Source: Magnolia sinica
Lineage: Eukaryota; Streptophyta; Magnoliopsida; Magnoliales; Magnoliaceae
Length of the DNA: 64,000 nucleotides
Direction: 5' to 3'
Assembly (NCBI RefSeq): GCF_029962835.1
Contig: NC_080575.1
Coordinates: 46,021,437 to 46,085,436 of the forward strand
Below the pieces are notes generated by a model. It did not search any database and had not been told where the DNA came from. It worked only from the letters and a program-made list of their open reading frames with translations. Positions 22,601 through 35,700 of the stretch are shown here, one piece after another. Position 1 is the stretch's first letter; every line of letters begins with the position of its first letter. The translations under genes and the position numbers were made by a program.

Positions 22601-25600
22601 GAGCAGTGTTCAAAATATCGGTATCGCGTTACATATCGCACCCTTAGGATACTGATACGTATCAGTTATCGCATGGGATATATCGGTTGTATCACATAAT
22701 GTATCACTGTTGTTGGAAACATTGAGAAATTGGTTGAATTTTTCAATGAAACTTCAGTGATTGTTAAAAGGACATCAATACACACTTATAAATCAAAACA
22801 TTAGAAAAAACAAGTGCGCATAATAGATTTTCTTTGTATGGGGTCCTAATTTATGTGTTGTCTAACTGAATTGATGTAAGTATATTCAAACTCTATTCAT
22901 ATAATTTATAAATGTAAGAAGGCATGTGGAAATACAAACAATATATTCAAAAGCAAAAGAAGAATCAATAGATCAAGTTAAATACATATTTGATTTTATG
23001 TTTGGACACAAAGATTGCAACCGATTTGCGAGAAATTGAGAATTTTTTTTTTTTGTTTATTTCAATTTTCCGCAACTCGACCATCTCCTCCAAATCTCAA
23101 AATCGAAGCTCCCAATCCACGATTTTTCATACAAAACATGAAAAACTCATGGATTTGTAACAATTTGACATTGATTTAACATGATTTATAGATAAAAGGA
23201 TCGAAAATAAAAAATGCTTACTAGATCGAACATATGAGATACATCCCACTACTTGTGCGTTTCGTATCGCACTGGTGGGATACAAGATATATCGTGGGAT
23301 ATATTGGTTGATATCGTCGATACTTAAAACACCGATAGTGAGGTACTGTAACACTCCTATTTGGTGACAAGTGAGCCAGCCTTGAAAACTCCTCTTGAAG
23401 CAGGCTTCTTTCGCGTTGCGTTACAAATCCTCCCAGAAGTGCGCACGTCTCTAGTCTCCGAGCGAGAAGGATGCTCCTTCTCTAAACTTTGGGGTCAAAG
23501 TGACAACTGCCTTCTAAAGACCTGGTGCAATGTAATTAAAATCTCACAATTTTACGATCTAAATCATACGATTTGGATTATATGGTACACATGTATGATT
23601 TGAATCGTGCATGTGGATTGCAGTTTGGACTGAATCATATGATTCATGCTTGAATCGTACAATTAAATTGTGAATCTGAATCGTATGATTCAGTCCAGTG
23701 ACAAGTGAGCCAACCTTGAAAACTCCTCTTGAAGCAGGCTTCCTTCGTGTTGCATCACAAATTCTCCTAGAAGCGCACACGTCTCTTGTCACCAAGCGAG
23801 AAGGATGCTCCTTCTCTAAACTTTGGGGTCAAAGTGACAACCGCCTTCTAAAGACCTAGTGCAATGTAATCAAAATCGCACAATTTACGATTCAAATCGT
23901 TCGATTTGGATTGTATGGTACACATGTATGATTTGAATTGTACATGCAGATTGTAGTTTGGACTGAATCATATGATTCATAGTTGAATCGTACAATTAAA
24001 TTGTGAATCTGAATCGTATGATTTGACATTGTCGATTTTTAATTTTTTCTTCCAGAAAACGGTATTTACGGCATTAAAAAAATCGTATTTTTGCTTTTTT
24101 TTTTTTTTTTTTTTTTTTGTTTTTTTGCGATTTTTTGGTGCTGTTTATTTTTAAAAGTTATTTAGGGCCCACATACATTAGAATATCACCCTTTTTTTTT
24201 TTTTTGAGAGAGAGTTTAGAGACTTTAGAGATTGTGGGCTATAGAAAACCTGGAGAAAGAAGTTGACATATCTTTTTCGTCGCTCAACGGAATCGAGTGC
24301 CACTTGCTGCATTCGATTTGTACATTAAAATAGGTCAATATATATAAAATAGTCTTTTTATCTTTTCTATTTCATTTCTTTCATGTTTAGGTTAAAATAT
24401 GCATTTTTTGGAAAAGAAATTGTATATTTCCATTTTTTTGCTGATTTTTGTGAATTTTTTTAGGGCTTTGTTTTAAAAACTCATTTAGGGCCCACCCACA
24501 TTAGAATATCACATCTTTTCCTTCTTTTGAGAGAGAGAGAGAGAGATTTGGAGTTTATGGCCCACAAAAAACTTAGAGAAAGAAGTTGTCATATCTTTTT
24601 CGTCGGTTAACGGAATTTAACGCCACTTGTTTCACTTGATGTCTATATCAAAATAGGTATGAAAAAATATAAAATAGTTATGTAATCTTTTCTTTTTTCC
24701 TTTCTTCCATTTTTTGGGCAAAATATGTATTTTTTGATGACTTCTACATTTATTTTTCATTTATTTCAAGAGTTTTGTCATTTTCTTAATTATTAATAAT
24801 CTTCTATGTTTGTGTTAGCCTAAATAGTTCTTTTTTGTTAATATGTAAGGTTGTGTGTTGATTATTTTAAAGCCAATGATAATGACCTTACGTGGGAATA
24901 TTTTTAGAATATGGGAAGGAAATCGAAGACCAAGGATAATGACCTTACGTGGGAATATATTCTAAGCAGTCCAAATATGCATTCATTTATAAATTGGAAC
25001 ATATTTATGGTGGTGTAAGGTCCACTCTTTGGTGAGAAGTTGTATCGAATTGTCTGATTAATAACCGGATAACCTAAATTTGACTACAAAATTTATATAT
25101 TTAATTTTCTAAATATCTAATTTATGATACTTAACAACTTGATATCATTTCTCCCAATAGTTCTTTAAAAAATGAAATTAGTACGGTTGTTAGATGGCGT
25201 TGCCAATTTGGGGCTGACTTGGAGGACCAATCTATGCACTAAATCAGCCTCAAATTCATGCAATTTATTGTCATTATCCTACTTATGAATTGGTGGACAT
25301 TTATTGGATAGTGAATCATGAAAAAAATCAGAAGACCCTATTTTAAAAAATAAAAGTCCACAAATTAACAATTAAAACTATTCAAACAATTTGATTTTGG
25401 CATTGTGAGTTAGCAATTGCAGTTCATAATTTAATTGCTAAATTTTAAGTTAATATATGTATCGTGTACAATTTTTTAAGGCTCGAATTAGGCGGGACTC
25501 GGATTGTGAAGTGTAGCACAAGTGTCAAAGTTTTTTGGGCCCCACCTGTGATGAATGTGTTATATCCACATCGTCCATCCATTTTGCCAAATAATTTTAG

Positions 25601-26353
25601 GGCATGAGCCCAAAAATAAGGCACATCCAAAGCTTAGGTGGACTGCACCATAAGAAACAACACTAATTAAACGTTCACCATTAAAAATTTATTGGGGGCT
25701 ATAAAAGTTTTAGATCAAGTTGACATGTGTGTTTTCTCTTCATCCATGTCAGTGTGACCCAATTAATAGGTTAGATTGAAAAGAAACATTACAATGGACC
25801 TTAAGAAAATTTTAATGGTGAGCATTCTATAACCATTGTTTCCTATGGTGTGGTCCACATGAGATTTGGATATTATTAATTTTTTAGATCCTGACGTAAA
25901 ATGACATGGCAAAATGGATGGACGACATGGATAGAATATATACATCATGGTGGGGCCCACTCGGGTCTGATCAAATCAGATTGGGTGGAAAATAAACGTT
26001 ACCGTGGGCCCTGCGAATTGTTTAATGGTGAAAATATTATCTCTGCTGCTATTTTTGGTGCGGTCCAGATGATCTTTGGATATAATTCATTTTTTGGGTA
26101 GTGCTCTAAAATGATCTCTGAAAATAGATGAACAGTGTAGATGTAATAAATAAATCACTGTGGAGCCCATATAACTTTGATCTCCTTTGAACCGTTCGTA
26201 CAACTCAGAGCTCGAGGAGTGTCAGTGCTCGTCTTAGCGTGACATGTACCCCTAGCTGGTGTGCGGTACGCCTGAAAAAAAAAAAAACAAAGAGAGGGAA
26301 ACCGAAAAGAAAAGATGGAAAGAAGAGAGAAGAAAAAAGAGGGAAAGAGGGAA

Positions 26354-26412
<59 letters not shown>

Positions 26413-29400
26413 AGTAGGAGGAAGATGGGGCCGTGACCGCCATAACTGCTGTTACAGAAAAATGACCCGTAACGACCTGATATGGGGCCGAAAACAATTT
26501 TTTTTTTTTATTTAAGGCCATGAGGACTATTATAGCCTGTATCGTAACAGCAACGGTAGTGGCCTTTATAGTTTATAATCTTCTATGTTTGTGTTAGCCT
26601 AAATAGTTCTTTTTTGTTAATATGTAAGGTTGTGTGTTGATTATTTTAAAGCCAATGATAATGACCTTACGTGGGAATATTTTTAGAATATGGGAAGGAA
26701 ATCGAAGACCAAGGATAATGACCTTACGTGGGAATATTTTTAGAAGATGGTGTGGACAATAATCTCCATTTAAGATGTAATTTTTGTGGGAAGGCGTATT
26801 GGGTAGGTGTGTTTTGAATGAAACATCATTAGCCCGAATGAAGAAAAATGTAGCAGCATGTACCTAAGTGAGTGATGATGTCGTGGAAAAATTTAAGAGT
26901 TGTTGGATGATAATGTGAATGAGAAGAAGCAACAAGAAGAAATACCGTACGGTGTTGGAAGAGTTCCCATTATTGATGATGTGGAGGAAAAAGAAAAAAG
27001 AACTATGGATGAATTTGTGGGAAGAAAGAGTGGGCTGAAAGAAAAACAACAAGCCACTATAAACAAAATCTGGAAGAAAGGAGATAGAGATAGTGTGTGC
27101 CTTTCTATCTCTTCTTGTATGTGAAGGCTCTACCGTTTAACCTTGTAAAGAGCTTCTCTTTACACATGTAATGAAAGCAGTTGTTGCATTTCGGCTGGGA
27201 TTGAAGCTTTCGTCATATCATGAAGTAAGGAATAAGTTTTTGAAGATGGGGGGTTGAATCGATAGAGAAATCCATTGAGGTTTATGAGAAGGACTAGGCA
27301 AAGACTTGGTGTACAATAATGTTAGATGGGTAGACAGATGGAGTGAATCAATCTACTACAAAATTTTTGGTTAATAGTCCGAGCAGTACTGTCTTTTTAA
27401 GATTTTGCTGATACATCCGATATTTCAAAAAATGCGGACAATTTGTTTGGTTTACTTGAGTTAGCCATTGATGAGGTGGGCGAAAAGAATGTAGTATAGG
27501 TCATTATGGATAGCGCATCCGCTTATGTGAAGACCGGTCAAATGTTAATGGAGAAGAGGAAGACATTGTTTTGGTCTCCATGTGCGACCCATTGTATAGA
27601 CTAATGCTTACACATATTGGAAAGTTGTAACTTCATTCGGAGACCATGGCGAATGCAAGGGCTATAATGGTTTACATTTACAAACACTGTTGGGTCTTGA
27701 ATTTAATGAGGAAGCACACAAACACACAAAGGGGGAGTTGACAAGGCTAGTCGTACTACGATTTGCTATCTGTTACTTGACTTTGAAAAACATCCATGAA
27801 AATAGAATTGGCTTGAGGTCCATGTTTATCTCAAAAGAATGAGAAGGTGGCAATTTCTCTAAGACTGCAAGGGGGAAGCATGTTCAAGATATAGTTTTGG
27901 CAGATGTAGATTTTTGGTCATCCATCAAGTTTTGCTTGAAGACCACTCTCCCATTGGTCAAGCTGCTACGGCTAGTTAATTAAGATGAGAGGCCGATCAT
28001 GGGATATTTTTATGAACAATGGATTGGGCGAAAGAGGCAATCACAAAGAACTTGGGAGAGGTGAAGAAGCGGTATTCGGTCATATGGGAAATCATCAACC
28101 AACGGTGGAATCTTCAATTGCATAGGCTCTTACATTCGATGGCTTATTTTTTAAATCCCAAATTTTAGTATAATGACAGTTTCCATCTGGATTTAGATAA
28201 TAAAATAGGCATATATGACTCTATGTAAAGAATTATCCCGAATTCAAGGCAAATCATCATCATTGATGACCAAATGAATAAGTTCAAAAGGGCTTATGAT
28301 TTATTTGGAAGAGAGATTGCAAAATTAACCAAAACGATAAAACAACTAGGTAATTTTGCAATTATGATCATGTATGTTTTTACTTTTTCAGTTAGTTTAT
28401 TTATATAATTATATATGATTGATTTATTATAGGTTTATGGTGGGAGAGTTACGGTGACGAGTGTCTAGAATTGCAAAAGCTGGCTATCCGTATTTTGAGT
28501 TTGAAATGTAGTGCTACTAGTTGCGAGTGCAATTGGAGCACTTTGAGCAGGTGAGACATTATTTAAATTCATTCGTATTCACCATATAGTGACCAATAGC
28601 CTCATGTAATTTTGCGTTCATTGCAGATACATTCAAAGAAGAGAAATAGACTCGAGTAACAAAGATCGAATACACTTGTTTTCGTAAAATACAATCTCTA
28701 GCTCGAAGTTCACCATGCGAAGAGAGATGACCAGGGGCTTGATCCTATATGCATATCAAATATGGAATTCAACAATGAATGGATCATATAGGAGTATCCT
28801 GCACTTCCTACGTATAACACCTGAATGGACATAGGTGAATGCTTTGCTGAGGGATTGGAGGATGTGCAAGGTCTAGACAGATCCATCTTACGATCGGATG
28901 GGCGACATGGTATGATTGCATGTTGTATTCTTGTTGTTAGGTTATCCAGTCTTATAATTGTTAATTAATAGTCTTATAATGCATCATGCATAAACTATTT
29001 TGTAGGTCCTAGAAAAATTAAAATTCCAAGTAAAGCAAAGGAGAAAGCGAAAGTGGTAGAAGAGGAGGAAGATGAGTTTATTTTTACATCAATTTCTGAA
29101 GATGAAGATGATGTTAATAATGTTGACCTCATTGATGATGATGAGGATGATAGCGCCGCCACAGCCGGCGAAGAATAGATTTGTTGGGACTTTTTGTTCC
29201 CCTTTTGATTTTTAGAAATAAGTGAATATTGAATACATTATACATGTAAATAGGGATGGGGAAAATGTTATTTTTTGAATCATGTAAAAAACTTACATGT
29301 AGATGGGATGGGAAAAGGGTTATTTTTTAAAACTTGATTATGACATGATACAACACATTCACAATGATACATTTAGTCAGTGTTATCAAAATCATACGAG

Positions 29401-29676
29401 TCACAATATGAATCGTATGATTCATATCATATCGTATGGGTGTACAATTTGAATCGTACACCCAAATCGCAAATCCCAAATAATCGTACGAATCGCATCT
29501 CAGTGTACGATAATCGCATCGACTCGTATGATAATCGTAGATTACATAAATGGACCAAAAAATTACTTAAAAATCATTTTTTATTTTAATTTTCTTTTTA
29601 TTCATTTTTTTTCTTCTTTCTTTGTACCCTTTTGCTCATAAAACATGAAAAAGGCCTCCCCAATTAAATATATCCT

Positions 29677-29722
<46 letters not shown>

Positions 29723-32700
29723 TTTTGAGATTTTTATATTCAAAAACCCAAAACAAAGAAATCAAGATACTATTTACAATGGAATCGAATGACATTTTTT
29801 CTAACATGATTTTACACTTAAGAAAGGTATAAAAGAACAAAATTATCAAAGTACTCTTGTATGTTTTTTAAGGTAAATTTTTTTAAAAGACAACAAATGA
29901 AAACAAAGGAAAAAGACAAGAATCCTTTAATATCATGATATGTATACCATATACATTTTCTCAATTGATAATATCATGATATATATTACTTTTTCCGTAC
30001 ATATTGATGGGAAATGGATGATTAATGAGTTTTTAATCTTTTTTTGATTTACTTATATTTTTTAATCTGTTTTTCATATGTATATTTTTAAAATAAGAAT
30101 AAATCTTACAATTTACGATACGATTTATGATTCGATACGATTCAATCCCCTTTACGATTTGTGATACAATAACGATTTTGACAACATTGCATTTAGTATA
30201 CAATTGATCACAATTTTAGTTAACCTTATCATGGTTATTATTATTATTATTATTTTTTTTTGTGTGTATATTCATGAGAAAATGGATGATTGATGTGTTT
30301 TTTATTTTATTTTATTTTTATTTTTTCTATTTTATTTTCAAATTTTATGTTTTTTAATGATATTTTTATGGAAAGTTGAAAAAAAATCTTACGATTTATG
30401 ATATGATTCATGATATGATATGATTCAGACTCGATTACGATTTACGATACGATAATGATAATGACAACATTAACTGGGGGCACAATAGTGCCAAACAAGA
30501 AGATGGATCCGACTTCTCTCCTGATGGCTTTTTCCGAATCAAGCTATAAAATGATTGGACTGAGAAGTCACCTAAGCTATGCACGTGCCACACCATTGAA
30601 TCCTTCTCACCCACAATAGGATGATAGCCCTGCAATCGATCTAAAAGCCTGATGAAGTCACCCACTTCCTCGTCTGAAAGATCCTTATGACATGGAGTTG
30701 ACCAAATGACCAAATCATCACAGACTGAGTAATAGTGAGCTATTGTAACACTCCCATCTGGTGACAAGCGAGCCAGTCTTGGAAACTCCTCTGAAGGAGG
30801 CTTCCTCCACATCACACATCCTCCCAGAAGCGCACATGTCTTTGGTCAACAAGCAAGAAGGACACTCCTCTAAACTTCGGGATCAAAGAGACATCTGCCT
30901 TCCAAAAACTAGGGGGGTGCCATAGTGCCAAAACAAGAAGGCGTAATCTAGCTTCTCCTGATGGCTTTTTTCAGACTAAGTTCTAGAATGACTGGATCGA
31001 GAAGCGACATGAGCTATGCATGTGCCACATCATCGAATCGTACACACCACAATAGGATGATAATCCTGCAGTTGATCCAGAAGCTTGATGAAGTCATCGA
31101 CTTCCTCGTCTGATAGATCCCTCAGCACGAAGGTGACTGAACTACTAAATCACCATAGATAGAGTGACAATGAGCTACTATAACGCTCCTATCCAATGAC
31201 AAGCGAACCAATCTTATAAACTCCTGAATGGGCTTCCTCTGCATCACACGTCTTCCCAGAAGCCCACACATCTCTCATCACCTAGCGAGAAGGACACTCT
31301 AAACTTCAGGGGTAAAGAGACAATTAGCTTCCAAAGAACAAAAGCCCTGTAATGCGATGGCTTCTTCACTTCCTAACTCTTCTCCTGGGTGCCTTACTTA
31401 GTCATTAAAATTTGTCTCTACAATCTTCCTGCTTCTGTACCAAACCGCCATAACCTCTTACCTAATAACACTAGATTCATGGATCCCAATAACTTGATAC
31501 CCGCTCCTACCATAAGCTTGTTCACCTCTTCCTACTTGAGAAGATGAAATTTCTGCTTATCTTTTGCCCCTTTCATAAAAAGTTGTCCCTTGGCTTCTCC
31601 AACATGCCTCGGATCGATTGTGAACACTTGAATAAGGACATGAAGTACTCTGGCATGTTTGAGAAGGTGGCCTTGATAGGAGTCAATCGATCACCTATAG
31701 ATAGATGATGGCTTTTACACCCGTGATAGCTTCCTTTAAGCTCTTCCAACCACCTTATCCCATAAGTGCTTTGCCAACCTTCTAATGCATAGCAGGAGGC
31801 CAAGATAGGTAGAGGGAAAGGATCCTGCCTTACAATCAAACACCCCGGCCATCCTCGAAACCTCAATCTTGTCCAAGTCGATACATAATATCTCGCTTTT
31901 GTAGTTTACTTTCAGGTTTGAGACCACCTCAAAACATCAAACAAATTTCCACAAATTGTCCGCCATGACAACATCAACATCGCAGAAGAGGATGGTATGA
32001 TTGGCAAACTAGAGATGAGAGATTTGATTGCCTGCTTTCGCTACCCTGAATCCGTTGATGAGGCCCACCTCTTTACCTTTGTCTAACATTTTATTGAGGG
32101 CTTCTGTAACTACTAGAAAAAGGAATGGAGATAGAGGATTGCCTGCCTCACACCCCTTGATGCTTTGAAGAAACCTTTCAGTGACCCGTTAACCCATACG
32201 GAGAAAGCGACAAAACGAACGTATTCTTGAATCCAATTCCTCTATTTCTACTTACACCCCATCCTCCCCAACAAATAATCCAGAGAGTCCCAATCAACAT
32301 GGTCATATGCGTTCTCGATGTTCAGCTTGTACACCACGCCTCCTTTGCCTTATGCCTAGAGTCAATGCACTCGTGAGCGATGAGGGCACCATCTTGGATT
32401 TGTCTAACTGCCACAAAAGCTCCCTGATTCTCAGATATGATGTTGGCAAGGACTGCCCAAAATCTCATAGTGAGGATCTTGGCTAAGATCTTACAGGGAC
32501 CTCCTATCAAACCTAATGGGTTTGAAGTCTTTTAAGCTAGAGTCAATGCACTCGTGAGCGATGAGGGCACCATCTTGGATTTGTCTAACTGCCACCCTGA
32601 TTCTTAGATATGATGTTTGCAAGGACCGCCCAAAATCTCATAGCGAGGATCTTGGCTAAGATCTTACAGGGACCTCCTATCAAACCTAATGGGTTTGAAG

Positions 32701-35700
32701 TCTTTTATGCTATCTGCCCCTTCAACCTTTGGAATAACAGCTATGAATGACGCCTAACCTTGGAAGACAACCGGCTCTTTGAAAGAACTTAGTAACAAAA
32801 GCAACCACGTTGCCCTTTAGCACCCTCCAAAAAGTTTGGAAGAAGGCCATGGGACAGTCATCTGGACTTGGGGCCTTATCCCAACCTAGAGAATCCACTG
32901 CTTTCTTTAATTTCTTCCTTGGTAACCGGCTTTTCAAGAGAGTCCACAACAGACTCCAATAGCTGATTAAAGCCCATAATATCTAAACGAGACTGCTTCC
33001 GCTTCTCTCTTGTAAGCAAATTCCTATAGAACTCCATGATTGCTTCACTAACGTGGGCCTTTTCTTCTTCCATTTTGCCATCCACCACCAAGCAACTAAT
33101 CATGTTGTTCCTTGCCCTTGCACTAGCAATATTGTGGAAGAATCGTGTGTTTTTTGTCCCCCTTTTTTTAGGCAGACAACACTTGAACGCTGCCTTCATT
33201 TGGTTTCCTCCTTGAGACGATTCAAGTAATCTAAAGACAACCATAAATGCATGTCTTTTTCGGTTTCTGCTGACTCACACTTCTCTTTCTTTACATCCAA
33301 GGCATGGATTTTCGAAAGCATGTTATCAATCTCAACCTCCCGAGCCCCAAATACCTCCTTCTTCCATATTTTCAGCTTTTCTTTCACAATTTTAGTTTTT
33401 GATGCAGTCGGAACCCGGTGAAGCCTTTGACCTTGAATGATTCCCACCAATCTTTTAAGTTATTTAAAAAGTACAAAATTACTTATAAAAATCACGATTC
33501 ATGTTTTAGAATTTACATGTGTGGTTTAAAGAATCTAGAGCATATATATAATATATCATAACCTGGACAATCAACGGACAATGCAAGCTTCTTTTAACTA
33601 TTTCTCTTTCTAATGTCAATGAACGATGGCACTCCCCTTTAAGTTAGAGCATATATAATATATGTCATGAATGCCCAGGTTGATAGAGAATCTGTCTGGA
33701 TGAGCTCGACTTAAAGCCTTCATAAATATGTCCGCCACTTGATCTTGGGATTTGACAAATGGCATGCACATTTCCTTGTTAAAAACTTTCTCCCTAATGG
33801 AGAGACGATTGACTTCATTGTGCTTGGTTCTTTGGTGATAGACTGGTTTGTTGGCAATATAAGATGTTGCTTGATTATCACAGTACAATCTCATAGGAGC
33901 ATCCATACATGAACCCGAGCTTGAAAATTAATGTCTTTAGCGAAATAAATTCGCATGTTGCATGGGTCCATAGCCCTATACTCTGCTTTTAAGCTGGACT
34001 GAGCGACAATATTTTGCTTCTTGCTTTTCCATGCCTTCTACAAATGTACAACAACTTGTGGTCGACCACCTCTTAGAAAGAGAGCCAATCCAGTTTGCAT
34101 CATATAACTCTTCTACTCTAAAATGTCTATTTCACTTGAAGAGAATTCCATGGCTAGGTGCTCCCTTCTAATATTTAAGTATGTGAAGCACGTCCTCCGC
34201 ATGAGACATACGAGGAGCCTGCATAAACCGACTAACTACATTGATTGTATAAGTGATGTCTGGTCGTGTAACCATTGAATAAATCGATTTGCCAACTAGC
34301 TGGCTTTATCTCCTTAGATCATCAAATAGTTCCCCTTCATTTATACACAACTTTGAATTAGTATCCATGGGAATTTCAACTGGCCTACCCCCCTATAGAT
34401 AGAGGTGGGCATTCCTGACCCGATCCGGCGGATCCGACCCGATTAGAGCTGTTCCGAACAGAACCGATGGCCCAGATCGGGCCTGATCGAGTCTGGAAAT
34501 CCAGATCCAGTCGTTCTTCGGGTCGGGTCCGGATAGAGGTCTATCCGGACAGTTCCAGACCGAAAAGCCGATCTGATTGGAACCGAACCGATCAGACCCG
34601 ACCCAACCCGACCCGAGCGGACGTGTATTATCACATTCGGTAAGAGAGAGAGAGAGAGAGAGAGAGCTTTCATTTTCACGAGAGACGAAGCCTTCGTGAA
34701 AGAGAGACGGAACTCTCAGAGGGAGAGAGTGCTTTCATAAGAGAGAGACATGGAACGGATTGGCTACTCCCCCTGCCACTAGCTCCGTCGCTGGTGGTGA
34801 GTGCTCTATGGGCCCCACCATGGCATATGTGTTTCATCCATTCCGTTCATCTATTTTTTAAGATCATTTTAGATCTTGATCCCAAAAATGAGATGTATAT
34901 AAATCTCAAGTCGATCACACCACAGGAAAACAATAGTGATTGGATATCCATCATTAAAATCCACCTAAGGCCCACTGTACTGTTTATTTGACATCCAATT
35001 TGTTGATTAGGTCATGCAGGCCCAGATGAAGGGAATAAACAAAGATCAGCTTGATTCAAAACTTTTATGGCCCCCAAAAAGTTTTTAATGGTTGACGCTC
35101 ATTGAACATTGTTTCCTTTAATGTGGTCCACTTGATATTGGGATATACCTGATTTTTAGTTTCGTATGATAAAATGATATGGACAAATAGATGGACGGAA
35201 TGGATGAAACACATACATCATGGTGGGGCCCACAGAGCACCGAGTTTCTGTAGAGCTATAGGTATGTTGTAGCTGTCACGATTTCAGCGTGAAAGATGGG
35301 TATTGACTCTCCTCGAGCTCCGAGTTGTACGAACGGTTCAAAGGAGATCAACATTATATGGGCCCCACAGTGATGTATTTATTATATCTATACCGTTCAT
35401 ATATTTTTATAGATCATTATAGTGCATTATCCAAAAAATGAATAATATCCAGGATCATCTGGACCACACCGAAAATAGCAGCAGAGATAATGATTTTCAC
35501 TGTTAAACAATTCATGCAGTCCACTTGATAGTTAGATCTTTCTTATTTTTTGTCTCAAGCCTTAAGACGAGCTTGCCAAATGAATGGACGGTTTGGATAT
35601 AACACATACCCTATGATTAGACCCATAGAACTTGCTAACCTCGATACAGCAAAGTGCACCTAAGTATGCACTTTCGTGCTGTGCACGTAAGACTACGCCT

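Larger units (their letters stand above)
23862..30472 (+). mobile_element. Large hAT element with a dead transposase, inserted in the LINE
   Basis: The left end CAATGTAATCAAAATCGCAC at 23862 and the right end TGACAACATTA at 30472 resemble the ends of the smaller hAT at 29378-30189 (CAGTGTTATCAAAATC). LINE copies read up to ...AAGACCTAG on the left and resume at GGGGGCACAATAGTGCC on the right, so the insertion site is clear, but the 8-bp target duplication is too eroded to prove. Inside are the transposase remnant, MITEs, GA repeats and an internal 165-bp direct repeat. The left end lies inside the second unit of the 334-bp duplication. Confidence 0.7.
21951..31330 (-). repeat. Four tandem copies of a ~425-435-bp LINE ORF2 segment
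   Basis: A segment starting at a motif like GTGCCATAGTGCCAAAACAA occurs at 21951-22375, at 22376-22603 continued at 23335-23527, at 30475-30901 and at 30909-31330. Once the inserted hAT elements are ignored, these are four head-to-tail copies inside one LINE. They cover the part between RT and the zinc-finger end (CCTGATGGCTTTTTCCG, GGAAACTCCTCTGAAG, TCCCAGAAGCGCACATG). The copies differ by substitutions, so the amplification is old. Confidence 0.8.
21408..33475 (-). mobile_element. L1 LINE ORF2 remnant, interrupted by hAT elements
   Basis: On the minus strand the pieces read from a 5'-truncated start at about 33475. A pre-RT coiled segment (33196-33450) comes first, then WLKE/FFH-like and [15 protein letters not shown] blocks (32876-33244), [18 protein letters not shown] (32722-32949) and [14 protein letters not shown] (32322-32510). 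[19 protein letters not shown] follows (31573-31866), then [19 protein letters not shown] (30435-30815), and a zf-RVT-like [14 protein letters not shown] at 21659-21859. The tail AAATTCCGTTACTAATCAAA plus poly(A) (21408-21460) is a typical plant L1 3' end. Many stops make it dead. It is split by the hAT at 23862-30472 and by a MITE at 22604-23334. Confidence 0.88.

Noticed and set aside
26239-26521. Arg/Glu-rich and Ser/Leu-rich ORFs on both strands
   Set aside because: Both are artefacts of the GA microsatellite at 26357-26409.
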